The translations under genes were made by a program, and so were the position numbers. The notes under the pieces were generated by a model that was given only the letters and a program-made list of their open reading frames with translations, searched no databases and was not told the DNA's origin. A DNA stretch of 64,000 nt from Paenibacillus kribbensis. Lineage in GTDB: Bacteria > Bacillota > Bacilli > Paenibacillales > Paenibacillaceae. This document shows positions 33,278 to 42,120 of this stretch, piece after piece (position 1 is the first letter of the stretch; each line of letters opens with the position of its first letter). The stretch lies in assembly GCF_002240415.1 (NCBI RefSeq), contig NZ_CP020028.1, positions 310,001-374,000 of the forward strand, in the 5' to 3' direction.

Positions 33278-34497
33278 TGAAGCCCAAAGGCTCCAATGCA
33301 GGGAAAATACGTAAAGCGGCAATACTGAGCTGTCTGCTGCTTTGTTCTGTTCTTTTGGGTGGATGCTGGGATCGTCGTGAAGTGAACGACGTGGCCTTTG
33401 TAATGGGTACCGGGCTGGATAAGGAAGGGGATCAATACCGTGTGACGATGCAAATTGCTCTTCCCGGACAGCTCGGATCTTCGGGAAGCACAGGAGGTGG
33501 AGGAGGTACAAGAGGGAACAAATCTTATTACCTGGAGTCCAAGATAGGCCCAAGCTTTCGGGGAGCAAGCGCCGAGGAACAGCGGGGAGTTTCACGAACG
33601 TTGAATTTCTCCCATCGCCGGGTGCTGTTGTTTGGCGAGGCATTGGCACGGGAAGGGATCAGCAAAATGATGGACGTATTGGCGCGTATTCCGCAGAACC
33701 GTCTGTCTTCTCTGGTTGTCATAACGAAGGGAGCATCCTTGGATGTGCTTCAGGCGGACGCCCCGATCGAGCAATATCCGGCGGAGATGGTGCGTGAGCT
33801 CAACTTTTCATACATGAAAAACCCCCGCTCCATCAAGCTGCTGATGAATTCAATCCTGATGGAAGGCATGGACCCGGCTGTGCCGGTGATGTCCCTGGTG
33901 AAAAATGGCCCTGCCACTATAAAAGACAAGAAGACGAATATCCAGGTGGATGGGTTGGCTGTATTTCGCAAAGACAGATTAACCGGAATGATTGATAACC
34001 ATCTGAGCCGGTTTCTGCTATTGGGCATGGGACAGGCCAAGGAGACGGAAATATTCATCCCCCCTCCTAAAGGCTCTGGTTATCTGTCTGTGCACCTCAT
34101 CGAGAATAATGTGCAAATCAAGCCTTATATTCGAGGAAATGATATTCGAATGACCGTTCAATTGAACTGCAACGGGAATGTAAGGGAGGATGAGACAACC
34201 TTCGATATATCTAATGGAGGAAATTTGAAGTGGCTGGAGCAGCAGGTTGCCCAAGAGATCAAGAAGGAGCTGGGTGAGGCTGTTCGGCTTATTCAGCAAA
34301 AGTACCATTCAGACGTACTTGGTTTGGGAAGGGCTATCATTATGAGTCGTCCGGATGAATGGAAACGGATTAAACCTCAATGGGAGCAACTGTACCCCAA
34401 GGTGGAGGTCGTCATAGACCCGATTGTGCATATAGAGAATATCGGTGCGGTCACCAAACCATTCGGGATCAAAAAGGAGCAAGTCCAAAATGAATAA
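33277..34497 (+). CDS. Spore germinant receptor, C subunit (lipoprotein)
   Basis: A 406-aa Ger(x)C-family lipoprotein: signal ending LLGGCWDRRE with the lipid Cys, then the conserved start of mature GerC (NDVAFVMGTGLDKEG). It lies on the outer face of the spore inner membrane. ATG 33277 shares bases with the stop of the A-subunit gene (TGATG), with GGAGGG upstream; ATG 33271 is too close to that site. Confidence 0.93.
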   Translation: MKPKGSNAGKIRKAAILSCLLLCSVLLGGCWDRREVNDVAFVMGTGLDKEGDQYRVTMQIALPGQLGSSGSTGGGGGTRGNKSYYLESKIGPSFRGASAEEQRGVSRTLNFSHRRVLLFGEALAREGISKMMDVLARIPQNRLSSLVVITKGASLDVLQADAPIEQYPAEMVRELNFSYMKNPRSIKLLMNSILMEGMDPAVPVMSLVKNGPATIKDKKTNIQVDGLAVFRKDRLTGMIDNHLSRFLLLGMGQAKETEIFIPPPKGSGYLSVHLIENNVQIKPYIRGNDIRMTVQLNCNGNVREDETTFDISNGGNLKWLEQQVAQEIKKELGEAVRLIQQKYHSDVLGLGRAIIMSRPDEWKRIKPQWEQLYPKVEVVIDPIVHIENIGAVTKPFGIKKEQVQNE

Positions 34498-34714
34498 AGT
34501 ATTTCTGTTCCCCTTAGTACTCGCTATGCTGTTCATGTATCTGATTGACCGCAAAAGTCTGAATTCCGCACCTGCTGTCAATCGCTGGGTCTCACGTGTG
34601 TTGTATGTCATTAGCATTGGCATCTGGATTTACGGAACCTCGACGAAGAGCTCTGTTTATGTGGCCACATGGCTGAGCCGTTTCATTGATATGTGGCTCC
34701 CTCCTACGTTGTAA
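34490..34714 (+). CDS. Small membrane protein in the ger operon, 74 aa
   Basis: ATG 34490 overlaps the gerC stop by eight bases and AAGGAG lies about ten bases upstream. The product has two helices (VFLFPLVLAMLFMYLI and VLYVISIGIWIYGT) and a hydrophobic C terminus. Small 'D subunit' proteins with two helices are known in some ger operons; this one fits that size and topology, but I do not claim sequence homology. Confidence 0.7.
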   Translation: MNKVFLFPLVLAMLFMYLIDRKSLNSAPAVNRWVSRVLYVISIGIWIYGTSTKSSVYVATWLSRFIDMWLPPTL

Positions 34715-34752
34715 CGAATGAGAATGCCTGTGGAAAAAGGAGGATTTCCTGT

Positions 34753-35925
34753 ATGAAACAGTTCACAACCAGACAAATCGTGTTGCTTAGTGTGTTAATG
34801 GAGGTTAGTATTACCCTGGTGCATGCTCCGACGCAGGCGGCAGATTACGCGCAGCAGCATGCCTATTGGACCTGCGCAATAGCTGCTATCCTCATATGCT
34901 TTCCGATCTGGGCGATGTTGAAGCTGAAGCGGCGGTTTCCGGATCAGGATCTGCTGCAGGCCATCGTCAGCTCTCACCCCATGCTGGGGCGCATGCTGCT
35001 TGCGGTGTATCTTATTTTATTTCTGATCATTTTCGCCAGGGATTTAAGGATTATTACGGATCTGGTGGAGGTGGTCCTTTTGCCGATGACTCCGATTGTC
35101 GTCATATCTCTTATTATGCTGTTGACCTTGGTGTTTATGGCTAAAGGCGGAATCAGAACCATCGTGAGTATGACGGAATTTACCGTACCTGCGTTGATTC
35201 TGACGCTGCTGACGATGCCGCTTTTTTTCGGACACAATATAGATTTTTCAGCAATGAGGCCGTTTTTACACCCGGATATAGGTGGAGTAGTCAAAGGCAG
35301 CTGGCGGATGCTTGGCTATATGGCAGACCTCATAATATTGCCCTTTATCCTTCCTGGACGGAGCTACAATGCCCGCAGTGCGTGGCTTGGACATTTAATC
35401 GGAACCGTTTTTATGATTATAATCGTGCTGCTGGAGGAACTGGTTATTGGTGTTCCTATCTTGTCGCGGCTATTTTATCCTACGTATGAACTGGCGCGTC
35501 AGTTGCAGTTATCCGACTTTCTGGATCGGTTCGACTTGTTTGTGGGTGCACTGACCGTACCGACCTTGCTTACGAAAATCGGGGTTGATTTGTACGTCAT
35601 CAGTTTGACGGTTAAGCGCATGTTTGTCCATATTTTTGGGGGGCTGATGGTTTGGCCTATGGGTTTGCTGGGTTACGTCTGCTCCTTTATGTTGTTCTCT
35701 AATATCGTCCAAATTTATGATTTCAGCCGGGAATGGACCGTGGTGATGATTGCTTTCTTTGTTGTCATGCCCTTTGTGCTTTGGCTGCTGCTCCGACCCA
35801 AGCCTGAAAAAGATAGCGAACATCATAAGCCATCTGGAGAGAAGCAGGATAGCACGGGTCAGCAAGTCAGCACGAATCAGCAAGAAAGCCAGCAGGCAAG
35901 TAGAACAGGAAAAGCTAACTTATAA
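34753..35925 (+). CDS. Spore germinant receptor, B subunit (permease-like)
   Basis: A 390-aa endospore-germination permease of the APC superfamily with ten helices, beginning FTTRQIVLLSVLMEVSITLV. GerB subunits bind the germinant. Start 34753 is preferred over 34693 because AAGGAGG lies nine bases upstream. A Gln/Ser-rich hydrophilic tail of ~35 residues is added after the last helix. Operon order A-C-small protein-B. Confidence 0.93.
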   Translation: MKQFTTRQIVLLSVLMEVSITLVHAPTQAADYAQQHAYWTCAIAAILICFPIWAMLKLKRRFPDQDLLQAIVSSHPMLGRMLLAVYLILFLIIFARDLRIITDLVEVVLLPMTPIVVISLIMLLTLVFMAKGGIRTIVSMTEFTVPALILTLLTMPLFFGHNIDFSAMRPFLHPDIGGVVKGSWRMLGYMADLIILPFILPGRSYNARSAWLGHLIGTVFMIIIVLLEELVIGVPILSRLFYPTYELARQLQLSDFLDRFDLFVGALTVPTLLTKIGVDLYVISLTVKRMFVHIFGGLMVWPMGLLGYVCSFMLFSNIVQIYDFSREWTVVMIAFFVVMPFVLWLLLRPKPEKDSEHHKPSGEKQDSTGQQVSTNQQESQQASRTGKANL

Positions 35926-36026
35926 GTTTACTGTATTCATCGGAAAAGTAATTTTTATTTGTCTTTCGGCCCTCTAATTGTATACTTGGTAGAAAGGAGT
36001 ATGATTTTTACAAGGGAGGGAACAGG

Positions 36027-36878
36027 ATGGCACAACGCATGGCAGGCAAGAGAGTTGCCCTTGCTGGTCCCCGTAAAGCAGACGAAATGGCATTGCTGGT
36101 TGCGAAAATGGGGGGCGAGCCAGTGCTGCGTCCGGCCCAGGGCACGGTTTTTCTGGATGATATTGAGCTGCGCAACGCGGTGGTATCGTGGGTGAAGCAG
36201 CCGCCGGACTGGAACATTTTTACGACAGGTATGGGGCTGGACGCGTTGTTTGATATGGCGGAGGATATGGGCGTGGCAGAGCAGATTATGGAACTGCTAC
36301 ATTCCTCGAAAATTGCGGCGCGTGGCTACAAGACGGTCAATGAACTCAAAAAGCGGGGCTTCACGCCGGATGTACGAGACGAGGATGGAAGCTTGACCGG
36401 GTTGACACGGGCTTTTGCCCCGTATGATCTGAAGGGGAAGGAAGTGCTGCTGCAGCTGCACGGTGATCCGGCCCCGCGGTTGGTGAAATGGCTGGACGAG
36501 CAGGGGGCTGTAACTCGGCAGGTGCTTCCTTATAAGCATATTCCACCCGAGGAAGCGAATTTGCAAGCATTGCTGGCAGATGTCTTGAATCGCAAAGTTG
36601 ATGCAGTTACGTTTACCAGTGGCCCGCAAATCCGCTTTTTGTGTCAATATGCCAGAGCACAGAACCGTATGGACGATTTGCTGGAGGCTTTCCGCCAGGA
36701 TGTTATTGCCGTGTCGGTAGGCAAAGTGACCGCACAGTCCATGCTGGAGGAAGGAATTGAACGAATCGTCTTTCCGGTAGAAGAGCGTATGGGCGCGATG
36801 ATGGTCGAGCTGGGGAAATATTTTGAGCATAGCGCTTCGGCGCATGGCTTCGGTCTGGAAGTTGTGAATGGTCACTGA
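36027..36878 (+). CDS. hemD: Uroporphyrinogen-III synthase family protein
   Basis: A 283-aa HEM4-type protein that closes the tetrapyrrole ring with inversion of ring D. Two similar lobes are visible: GKRVALAGPRKADEM at the start, WNIFTTGMGLDALF in lobe 1, and VDAVTFTSGPQIRFL plus ISVGKVTAQ-like VAVSVGKVTAQSM in lobe 2. Such proteins are divergent, so the activity is likely but not certain. It stands apart from the cbi operon by one gene; uroporphyrinogen III is the precursor of that pathway. Confidence 0.82.
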   Translation: MAQRMAGKRVALAGPRKADEMALLVAKMGGEPVLRPAQGTVFLDDIELRNAVVSWVKQPPDWNIFTTGMGLDALFDMAEDMGVAEQIMELLHSSKIAARGYKTVNELKKRGFTPDVRDEDGSLTGLTRAFAPYDLKGKEVLLQLHGDPAPRLVKWLDEQGAVTRQVLPYKHIPPEEANLQALLADVLNRKVDAVTFTSGPQIRFLCQYARAQNRMDDLLEAFRQDVIAVSVGKVTAQSMLEEGIERIVFPVEERMGAMMVELGKYFEHSASAHGFGLEVVNGH

Positions 36879-36898
36879 TATGTGATCAAGCGTAAAAT

Positions 36899-36935
36899 AA
36901 AGATAAGGGTCTACGAGGCCTTTATCTTTTTTTGT
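36899..36935 (+). terminator. Terminator of hemD
   Basis: AAAGATAAGG and CCTTTATCTTT with one bulge, followed by TTTTT. Confidence 0.75.
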
Positions 36936-37035
36936 TGAACATGCAGCGTCAGTATTTTTTGTTATAGCGAAAATATTTATCTCATATAATGAATACGTTT
37001 TCGATGCATGCTACTAGGACAGGAGCTGAGCGTTT

Positions 37036-37590
37036 GTGAATTCTATTTGTGTATTTGCCGGGTCCAGGCCTGGACATTCATCGGTATATCTTGAGGCGGC
37101 AGGCAAGCTGGGAGAGGCTATGGCCCGACATCATGTCCGCCTGGTCTACGGAGGCTCCAGCAGGGGGCTGATGGGCGAGGTGGCAAATGGAATGCTGGCG
37201 GGCGGTGGCCAGGTCACCGGCATCATGCCAACTCTGTTATTTGATGCGGAAATTATTCATCGAGGGGTTACCGAATTTATAGAGGTTGCCAATATGCATG
37301 AACGCAAAGCGGCAATGAGCGACATGGCCGATGCGTTTATTGCCCTTCCGGGCGGTCTGGGGACCTTTGAGGAACTGTTCGAGGTGCTGTGCTGGGCGCA
37401 AATCGGCATTCATCGCAAGCCAATTGGTCTGCTGAATGTGAGCGGATATTTTGACCCGTTGGTGGAAATGGTGCGTCATAGTGTGCAGGAGGGTTTTACC
37501 GGGGCTGAGCATCCATCACTGCTGAGCATCTCTGCGGACCCGGATGAATTGATGCATATGCTAAAAAATAAGGCGGAGAACTTGAAATAA
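37036..37590 (+). CDS. LOG-family nucleoside monophosphate phosphoribohydrolase
   Basis: A 184-aa Rossmann-fold protein with the LOG motifs: CVFAGSRPGH (~5-14), VYGGSSRGLMGEVANG (~36-51), ADAFIALPGGLGTFEELFE (catalytic PGGxGTxxE, ~95-110). Members release the base from nucleotide 5'-monophosphates; plant homologues make cytokinins, bacterial ones (YvdD) may salvage or detoxify nucleotides. GTG start with AGGAGC upstream. It precedes the B12 riboswitch but is not part of the riboswitch transcript. Confidence 0.9.
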   Translation: MNSICVFAGSRPGHSSVYLEAAGKLGEAMARHHVRLVYGGSSRGLMGEVANGMLAGGGQVTGIMPTLLFDAEIIHRGVTEFIEVANMHERKAAMSDMADAFIALPGGLGTFEELFEVLCWAQIGIHRKPIGLLNVSGYFDPLVEMVRHSVQEGFTGAEHPSLLSISADPDELMHMLKNKAENLK

Positions 37591-37662
37591 AGCGTTTTTC
37601 GTGCTTGCACAACTGATTGAGGCAAGGTTATGATAAGACCCATAATCAAATAGCGGATAGAC

Positions 37663-37818
37663 AAGGTGCCTTTGCGACTAAGCAAAGGGTAACAGGGAAT
37701 CGGGTGCAAATCCCGAGCGGTCCCGCCACTGTAAGGAAGAGGATTTTTTCAAGTTGTCACTCGCGAAAAACGGGGAAGACGAAAAGATCTATTGATGCCA
37801 AGTCAGGAGACCTACCTT
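37663..37818 (+). promoter_or_regulatory. Cobalamin riboswitch of the cbi operon
   Basis: All landmark pieces are present: AAGGTGCC, GGGAATCGGGTGCAAATCCC, GCGGTCCCGCCACTGTAA and the 3' box GCCAAGTCAGGAGACCTACC. It stands before the ten-gene B12 synthesis operon. Its aptamer core matches that of the metE riboswitch at 7786-7957. Confidence 0.96.
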
Positions 37819-38036
37819 GATCTGTATGCACCGATAACCTTCGCGGAGAGGATGGGTGTACGAAATCAGGAACCAGGCACAGGTTGCTTTTCCATGTTGG
37901 TTGCAGCTTTACGTGGACATGAATGTTCAGAAGCGTTTGAAGCGTAAGCGGACGGATGGAAAACAACAGCAGGATGGAGGGAGACAAAAAATGTCTGCTT
38001 GCATCTGTTTGTCTGGTGAGAAGATGCGTACATGGG

Positions 38037-38066
38037 AACCCCATCCGGGCAGGATGGGGGTTTTTT
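38037..38066 (+). terminator. Riboswitch-linked terminator before cbiH60
   Basis: AACCCCATCC pairs with GGATGGGG across GGGCA and six T follow; 23 bp before the first gene of the operon. Expected to form when B12 is bound. The 220 bp between aptamer and hairpin carry no gene. Confidence 0.85.
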
Positions 38067-38088
38067 GAGATACAGGAGGAGGAACACG

Positions 38089-39900
38089 ATGAGTCCATTA
38101 GGAAAATTGCTGGTGATCGGATTTGGACCGGGAGATATGGAACATATCACAAAACGGGCATTGGATGCGCTGGCCGAGAGTGAGGTCATTATCGGCTATA
38201 ACACTTACGTGGATCTGATCCGTCCGTTGTTGAACGGACAAGAGATTGTACGCACAGGGATGACAGAGGAAGTGAGCCGTGCACAGGAGGCGGTTCGACA
38301 GGCAGAGATGGGCAAAAAGGTAGCCGTGATTTCCAGTGGAGACGCAGGTGTGTATGGTATGGCCGGGCTGGTGTATGAAGTGCTGATGCAAAAGGGCTGG
38401 CGCCGTGAGGACGGGGTTGAGGTAGAAGTCGTGCCGGGAATCTCGGCCATTCAATCCTGCGCTTCATTGCTGGGTGCGCCAGTTATGCATGATGCCTGCA
38501 CGATCAGCCTGAGTGATCATCTGACCCCGTGGGAAACGATTGTGAAGCGTGTGGAAGCCGCAGCTTCGGCGGATTTTGTCATCGCATTATACAATCCGCG
38601 CAGTGGTCGGCGTACACGCCAAATTGTTGAAACGCAGTCCATTCTGCTGCGCTATCGTGATCCGCAGACTCCGGTTGGACTGGTTAAGAGTGCTTACCGT
38701 GAACGTCAGCAGGTGATTGTGACGACACTGGAGGATATGCTGAACCATGACATCGGGATGCTGACGACCGTAATCATCGGCAATACCTCGACGATGGTAT
38801 ATGACGGCCTGATTGTAACGCCGCGTGGATATCAGCGCAAGTATACGCTCGATGCGAGCGAGCAGGCGCTCAAACCGCATCAGCGGCTCCGCACGGAAGC
38901 GGAGCCGTGGTCGCTGGGCGCGCAAGAGGATCGCGCGCTGAATGCGCCGCAGGCTGGCGCAGCTCCAGCCGCGCCCGGACCTTCCGCGAGCGGTGCTGCC
39001 GCTGCGGTTGCCACGCAGGCCCGCCCGCAAGCGGTAGCTGCCGTGCAGGCCGCGCCGTCTGCGGCGCAAGCCGGGGCGGCCCCGGCATCGCTGGCAGCCG
39101 AGGCGTTGGGCCGCCTCGCTGTGGGCGGCAGGCTGCCGGGCGAAGCCAACACGCGCTGGAGCGGGCAAGCGCCCGCCGCGGGCGCCCATGGGGCGACAGC
39201 CATGGCCGGAGCTGGGGCTGCGGCCGGGACAGCGACGGGCGGCTTTGGCAAGCCGGCGCTGTTCGAGGTGGGTGTTTCCCCTGGCGTGGGAAACAAAAAG
39301 TTCACCGCTCGCCAGATGGCCCTGCTCGCGGAGATAGCAGGGGATGATGGCGAGCTGGAGTATACGCCGGATCATCAGATCGTGCTGCGCGTACCGTGCG
39401 CAGATCCTGAGGAACTGGTTGGACGGTTGCGGGATGAGCGATTAATCGTCATGCCCATTGGCGACGTATTTAAGGTGAAGGCGTGCGACTTCTGCAACAT
39501 GGAGAAGGATGACGCTGTGCCTGTGGCTGAGCATCTGCAGGTTGTGCTTGGTGGATTGCAGGCACCCAAAGAAACCAGCATTGCTTTGAACGGCTGCGGT
39601 ATGGCTTGCTATGGAGCGGTGCTGGAGGATATCGGCATCGTCTACCGCAAGGGCGGATACGATCTCTTCCTCGGCGGCAAAAAGTTCGGCCGCAATGCTC
39701 ATGCCGCCCAGCCTGTAGCGGAAGGGATTCCGGGGGAACAGATTACAGACGTCGTCGAAAATATCATCGCTGAGTACAAGGAAAAAGGGCATCCGAACGA
39801 GCGTTTTCATAAATTTTTCAAACGTGTAGGTGTTGTTGCTGGCTTCCACCATGAAGATGCACCTGCAACGGTAGAAGTGAATGCGGTTTGTGGTGATTAG
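38089..39900 (+). CDS. cbiH: CbiH60: precorrin-3B C17-methyltransferase fused to a ferredoxin-like nitrite/sulfite reductase half
   Basis: A 604-aa ring-contraction enzyme of anaerobic B12 synthesis: methylates cobalt-factor III at C17 and contracts the ring. Residues ~1-245 are an SAM-methyltransferase of the CobJ/CbiH type (LLVIGFGPGDMEHIT; GDAGVYGMAGL; VEVVPGISAIQSC). Residues ~390-604 form a NirA-like half (TPDHQIVLRVPC; CDFCNMEKDD and ALNGCGMACYG supply Fe-S cysteines). This matches the CbiH60 of Bacillus megaterium. The ~130-residue linker between is almost pure Ala/Gly/Pro with very high GC, unlike its surroundings. Start at 38089 after GGAGGAGGAACACG. Confidence 0.93.
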   Translation: MSPLGKLLVIGFGPGDMEHITKRALDALAESEVIIGYNTYVDLIRPLLNGQEIVRTGMTEEVSRAQEAVRQAEMGKKVAVISSGDAGVYGMAGLVYEVLMQKGWRREDGVEVEVVPGISAIQSCASLLGAPVMHDACTISLSDHLTPWETIVKRVEAAASADFVIALYNPRSGRRTRQIVETQSILLRYRDPQTPVGLVKSAYRERQQVIVTTLEDMLNHDIGMLTTVIIGNTSTMVYDGLIVTPRGYQRKYTLDASEQALKPHQRLRTEAEPWSLGAQEDRALNAPQAGAAPAAPGPSASGAAAAVATQARPQAVAAVQAAPSAAQAGAAPASLAAEALGRLAVGGRLPGEANTRWSGQAPAAGAHGATAMAGAGAAAGTATGGFGKPALFEVGVSPGVGNKKFTARQMALLAEIAGDDGELEYTPDHQIVLRVPCADPEELVGRLRDERLIVMPIGDVFKVKACDFCNMEKDDAVPVAEHLQVVLGGLQAPKETSIALNGCGMACYGAVLEDIGIVYRKGGYDLFLGGKKFGRNAHAAQPVAEGIPGEQITDVVENIIAEYKEKGHPNERFHKFFKRVGVVAGFHHEDAPATVEVNAVCGD

Positions 39901-39991
39901 TGGACCAGAAGCCTAATGAGTCGGACACAAGCATATATATAAAATAGGGCGTCATGCAGGCTATCCCTATCATGAGGAGGAAAAAACAGCA

Positions 39992-41137
39992 GTGAATGCA
40001 ATATTGTTGGTTGGACATGGAAGCCGGGACCCGGAGGGGAACGAGGAGCTGTTGGAATTTGCGCAGGCGGTAGCAGCTCGCGTACCGGGGACGTGTGTAG
40101 AAACCTGTTTCCTGGAGCTGGCACGCCCCAGTATTGCTGAAGGGGTACAGGCGTGTGTGGAGAAAGGGGCGACACGTGTCGTTCTTGTGCCGATTATTTT
40201 GTTCGCAGCAGTGCACGCCAAAATTGATATTCCGATGGCAATTGACCGAGCGAAAGCGAAATATCCGCAAGTGGAATTTGTATATGGACGTCCGATTGGC
40301 GTTCACGAAAAAATCGTTAGCATCCTGCTAAGCCGTTTGAAAGAAGCTCGTCCGGTTGCAGTTCCGGCGGGAATGAATAGCGCTGCAGAGGCATCCGGCG
40401 AGGCAACGGACGAAGAAACGGCGGTGCTCGTATTGGGACGCGGGAGCAGCGATCCCGATGCCAACAGCGATTTCTTCAAAATCTGCCGCATACTGTGGGA
40501 GAAGCTTTCTTATACCTGGGTCGAGAGCTGCTTTATCGGTGTGACGCAGCCTTCTTTCCCGGATGGCCTGGAACGCTGTGTACGATTGGGAGCCAAAAAA
40601 ATTATCGTACTTCCATATTTTCTGTTCACGGGGGTGCTGATTAAACGCATCGGAGAAATGACCGAGGAATTTGCCGAGGCTCATCCTGAATTGCAGGTTG
40701 AAATCGGGGGGTATTTTGGTTTCCATCCGCAACTGGTCGAGCTGGTGCTGGAGCGGGCGAATGAAGGCTTGTTCGGCAAGGTTGCTGCGAATTGCGACAA
40801 CTGCCAGTTCCGCTTGGAGGCGCAGGAGCATCACCACCACCATCACGATCATGACCATGATCACGGACATGATCACCATCACCACCATGATCATCATGGA
40901 CATAACCACGATCATGATCATCATGGACATAACCACGATCATGATCATCATGGACATGACCATGGACACGATCACCACCATGAGGGACACTCACATGACC
41001 ACGGGCACGAGCATGATCATGCTCATGCGCACAGCCATAATGACCATGATCATGAACACCACCACGATTATTCACATACGCCGTCTGTGGTGGACAGCAG
41101 CGGAATTGCTGGCAGCGGGCAGGTGAAGGGCTCATGA
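39992..41137 (+). CDS. cbiX: Sirohydrochlorin cobaltochelatase with His-rich tail
   Basis: A 381-aa long-form CbiX that inserts cobalt into sirohydrochlorin. Two chelatase repeats: first with ILLVGHGSRDPEGNEEL and catalytic His near residue 8; second with AVLVLGRGSSDPDANSDF (~145), in which the equivalent His is replaced. After a CxxC pair (NCDNCQFR) comes a ~85-residue tail made chiefly of His, Asp and Gly, as in B. megaterium CbiX, where it is thought to hold metal. GTG start. The tail DNA has tandem 27-bp repeats. Overlaps the next gene by four bases. Confidence 0.94.
   Translation: MNAILLVGHGSRDPEGNEELLEFAQAVAARVPGTCVETCFLELARPSIAEGVQACVEKGATRVVLVPIILFAAVHAKIDIPMAIDRAKAKYPQVEFVYGRPIGVHEKIVSILLSRLKEARPVAVPAGMNSAAEASGEATDEETAVLVLGRGSSDPDANSDFFKICRILWEKLSYTWVESCFIGVTQPSFPDGLERCVRLGAKKIIVLPYFLFTGVLIKRIGEMTEEFAEAHPELQVEIGGYFGFHPQLVELVLERANEGLFGKVAANCDNCQFRLEAQEHHHHHHDHDHDHGHDHHHHHDHHGHNHDHDHHGHNHDHDHHGHDHGHDHHHEGHSHDHGHEHDHAHAHSHNDHDHEHHHDYSHTPSVVDSSGIAGSGQVKGS
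40892..40960 (+). repeat. 27-bp tandem repeat inside cbiX tail
   Basis: Two perfect copies (40892-40918 and 40919-40945) of a unit starting CATCATGGACATAACCACG, and a partial third. Each adds nine residues (HHGHNHDHD). Copy number likely varies between strains by slippage without breaking the frame. Confidence 0.85.
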
Positions 41138-41898
41138 TTTTCATGCTTTGTGGAACGAGCGATGCGCGGGAATTAGCGCTGCAAATCCGTGCTAACGGCT
41201 TCAAGGTGCTGACCTCTGTCGTAACGGAAAGTGCAGCAGCCAGCTTGTCCGAAGTGGGTCTGGACGTACGTACAGGTCGAATGACAGCCGATGAAATGGC
41301 AGCAGTGGTTCGAGAACTGGGCATGCAAGCCATCGTGGATGCCAGTCATCCTTTTGCAGAAGAAGCACATGCGAACGCCATGGCAGCCGCTCGCGAGTCT
41401 GGAGTACCTTATATTCGCTACGAGCGGGCGGGGCTGGTGTACGACAATCATCCGTTGCTTCACATTGTACCGTCCTATGAGGAAGCTGCACTGGAGGCGA
41501 AGCGGCTCAAAGGCTCCATCATGCTTACAACAGGCGGCAAGACGCTCGGTACATTCACCAGGCATTTGCTTGGAGAACCGGATATTCGTCTGGTTGCACG
41601 TATGCTGCCGCGCCTGGACAATATGGAGAAATGCAGCGAGCTCGGGCTGGAGCAAAAAAATATTATCGCCATTCAGGGACCTTTCTCCCGCGAGATGAAC
41701 GAGGCCTTGTACAAGCACTTTGGCACAACTGTGATGGTGACCAAGGAAAGTGGCCGTACAGGGGCTGTAGATGAAAAGGTGCAATCTGCACTGGAACTGG
41801 GCATTCATGTCATTTTGATTTCCAGACCGGAAGTGGAATTTGGTACGGTGTTTGATTATTTTGACGGAGTGATTGACGCCCTGCGTACTGCCGAATAG
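41134..41898 (+). CDS. cbiJ: Cobalt-precorrin-6A reductase
   Basis: A 254-aa CbiJ/CobK enzyme reducing the C18-C19 bond of (cobalt-)precorrin-6A with NADH/NADPH. Recognised by MLCGTSDARELALQI at the start, ASHPFAEEAHANA (~70), YIRYERAG, TTGGKTLGTF (~135) and KESGRTGAVDEKVQSA (~205). ATG overlaps the cbiX stop. Confidence 0.93.
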   Translation: MIFMLCGTSDARELALQIRANGFKVLTSVVTESAAASLSEVGLDVRTGRMTADEMAAVVRELGMQAIVDASHPFAEEAHANAMAAARESGVPYIRYERAGLVYDNHPLLHIVPSYEEAALEAKRLKGSIMLTTGGKTLGTFTRHLLGEPDIRLVARMLPRLDNMEKCSELGLEQKNIIAIQGPFSREMNEALYKHFGTTVMVTKESGRTGAVDEKVQSALELGIHVILISRPEVEFGTVFDYFDGVIDALRTAE

Positions 41899-42021
41899 AG
41901 ACCTGCACTCTAAGACGTGACTCTATGATCCAATGGAGAGCTGGTCGATCCTAGTCAATCCGATAAATTCAGAGCGATTTCTGGCGTGTATTTAAAATAT
42001 AGCTATCTTAAAATACGCAGT

Positions 42022-42080
42022 TTTTTGCAGCACCATCCGACTGCGTAGTGGAACAACAGGTAACTTTCATGTTCTAAGCT
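42022..42080. repeat. Hairpin repeat element, copy 2
   Basis: GCACCATCCGACTGCGTAGT and AGGTAACTTT...TAAGCT match the right part of the element at 31424-31515. The left arm differs; ACGCAGT at 42014-42020 can pair with ACTGCGT. It lies in the 222-bp gap between cbiJ and cbiC, the largest gap of the operon. Just upstream GTATTTAAAATA and TATCTTAAAATAC form a loose palindrome. Confidence 0.5.
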
Positions 42081-42120
42081 AATTTAATTTTCTAATCTTT
42101 CATAAGGAGCGGTAGAGACG

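Noticed and set aside
38830..39260. Frameshift within cbiH60 as explanation of the odd linker
   Set aside because: The frame stays open and the downstream Fe-S half is in frame, so no frameshift is needed.
38587..39375. 262-codon minus-strand frame and other antisense frames in cbiH60
   Set aside because: Arises from the GC-rich Ala linker; the plus-strand frame has intact conserved domains on both sides.
40328..41333. Met/Val- and His-rich minus-strand frames opposite cbiX
   Set aside because: Mirror images of the His-codon repeats; no start signals.
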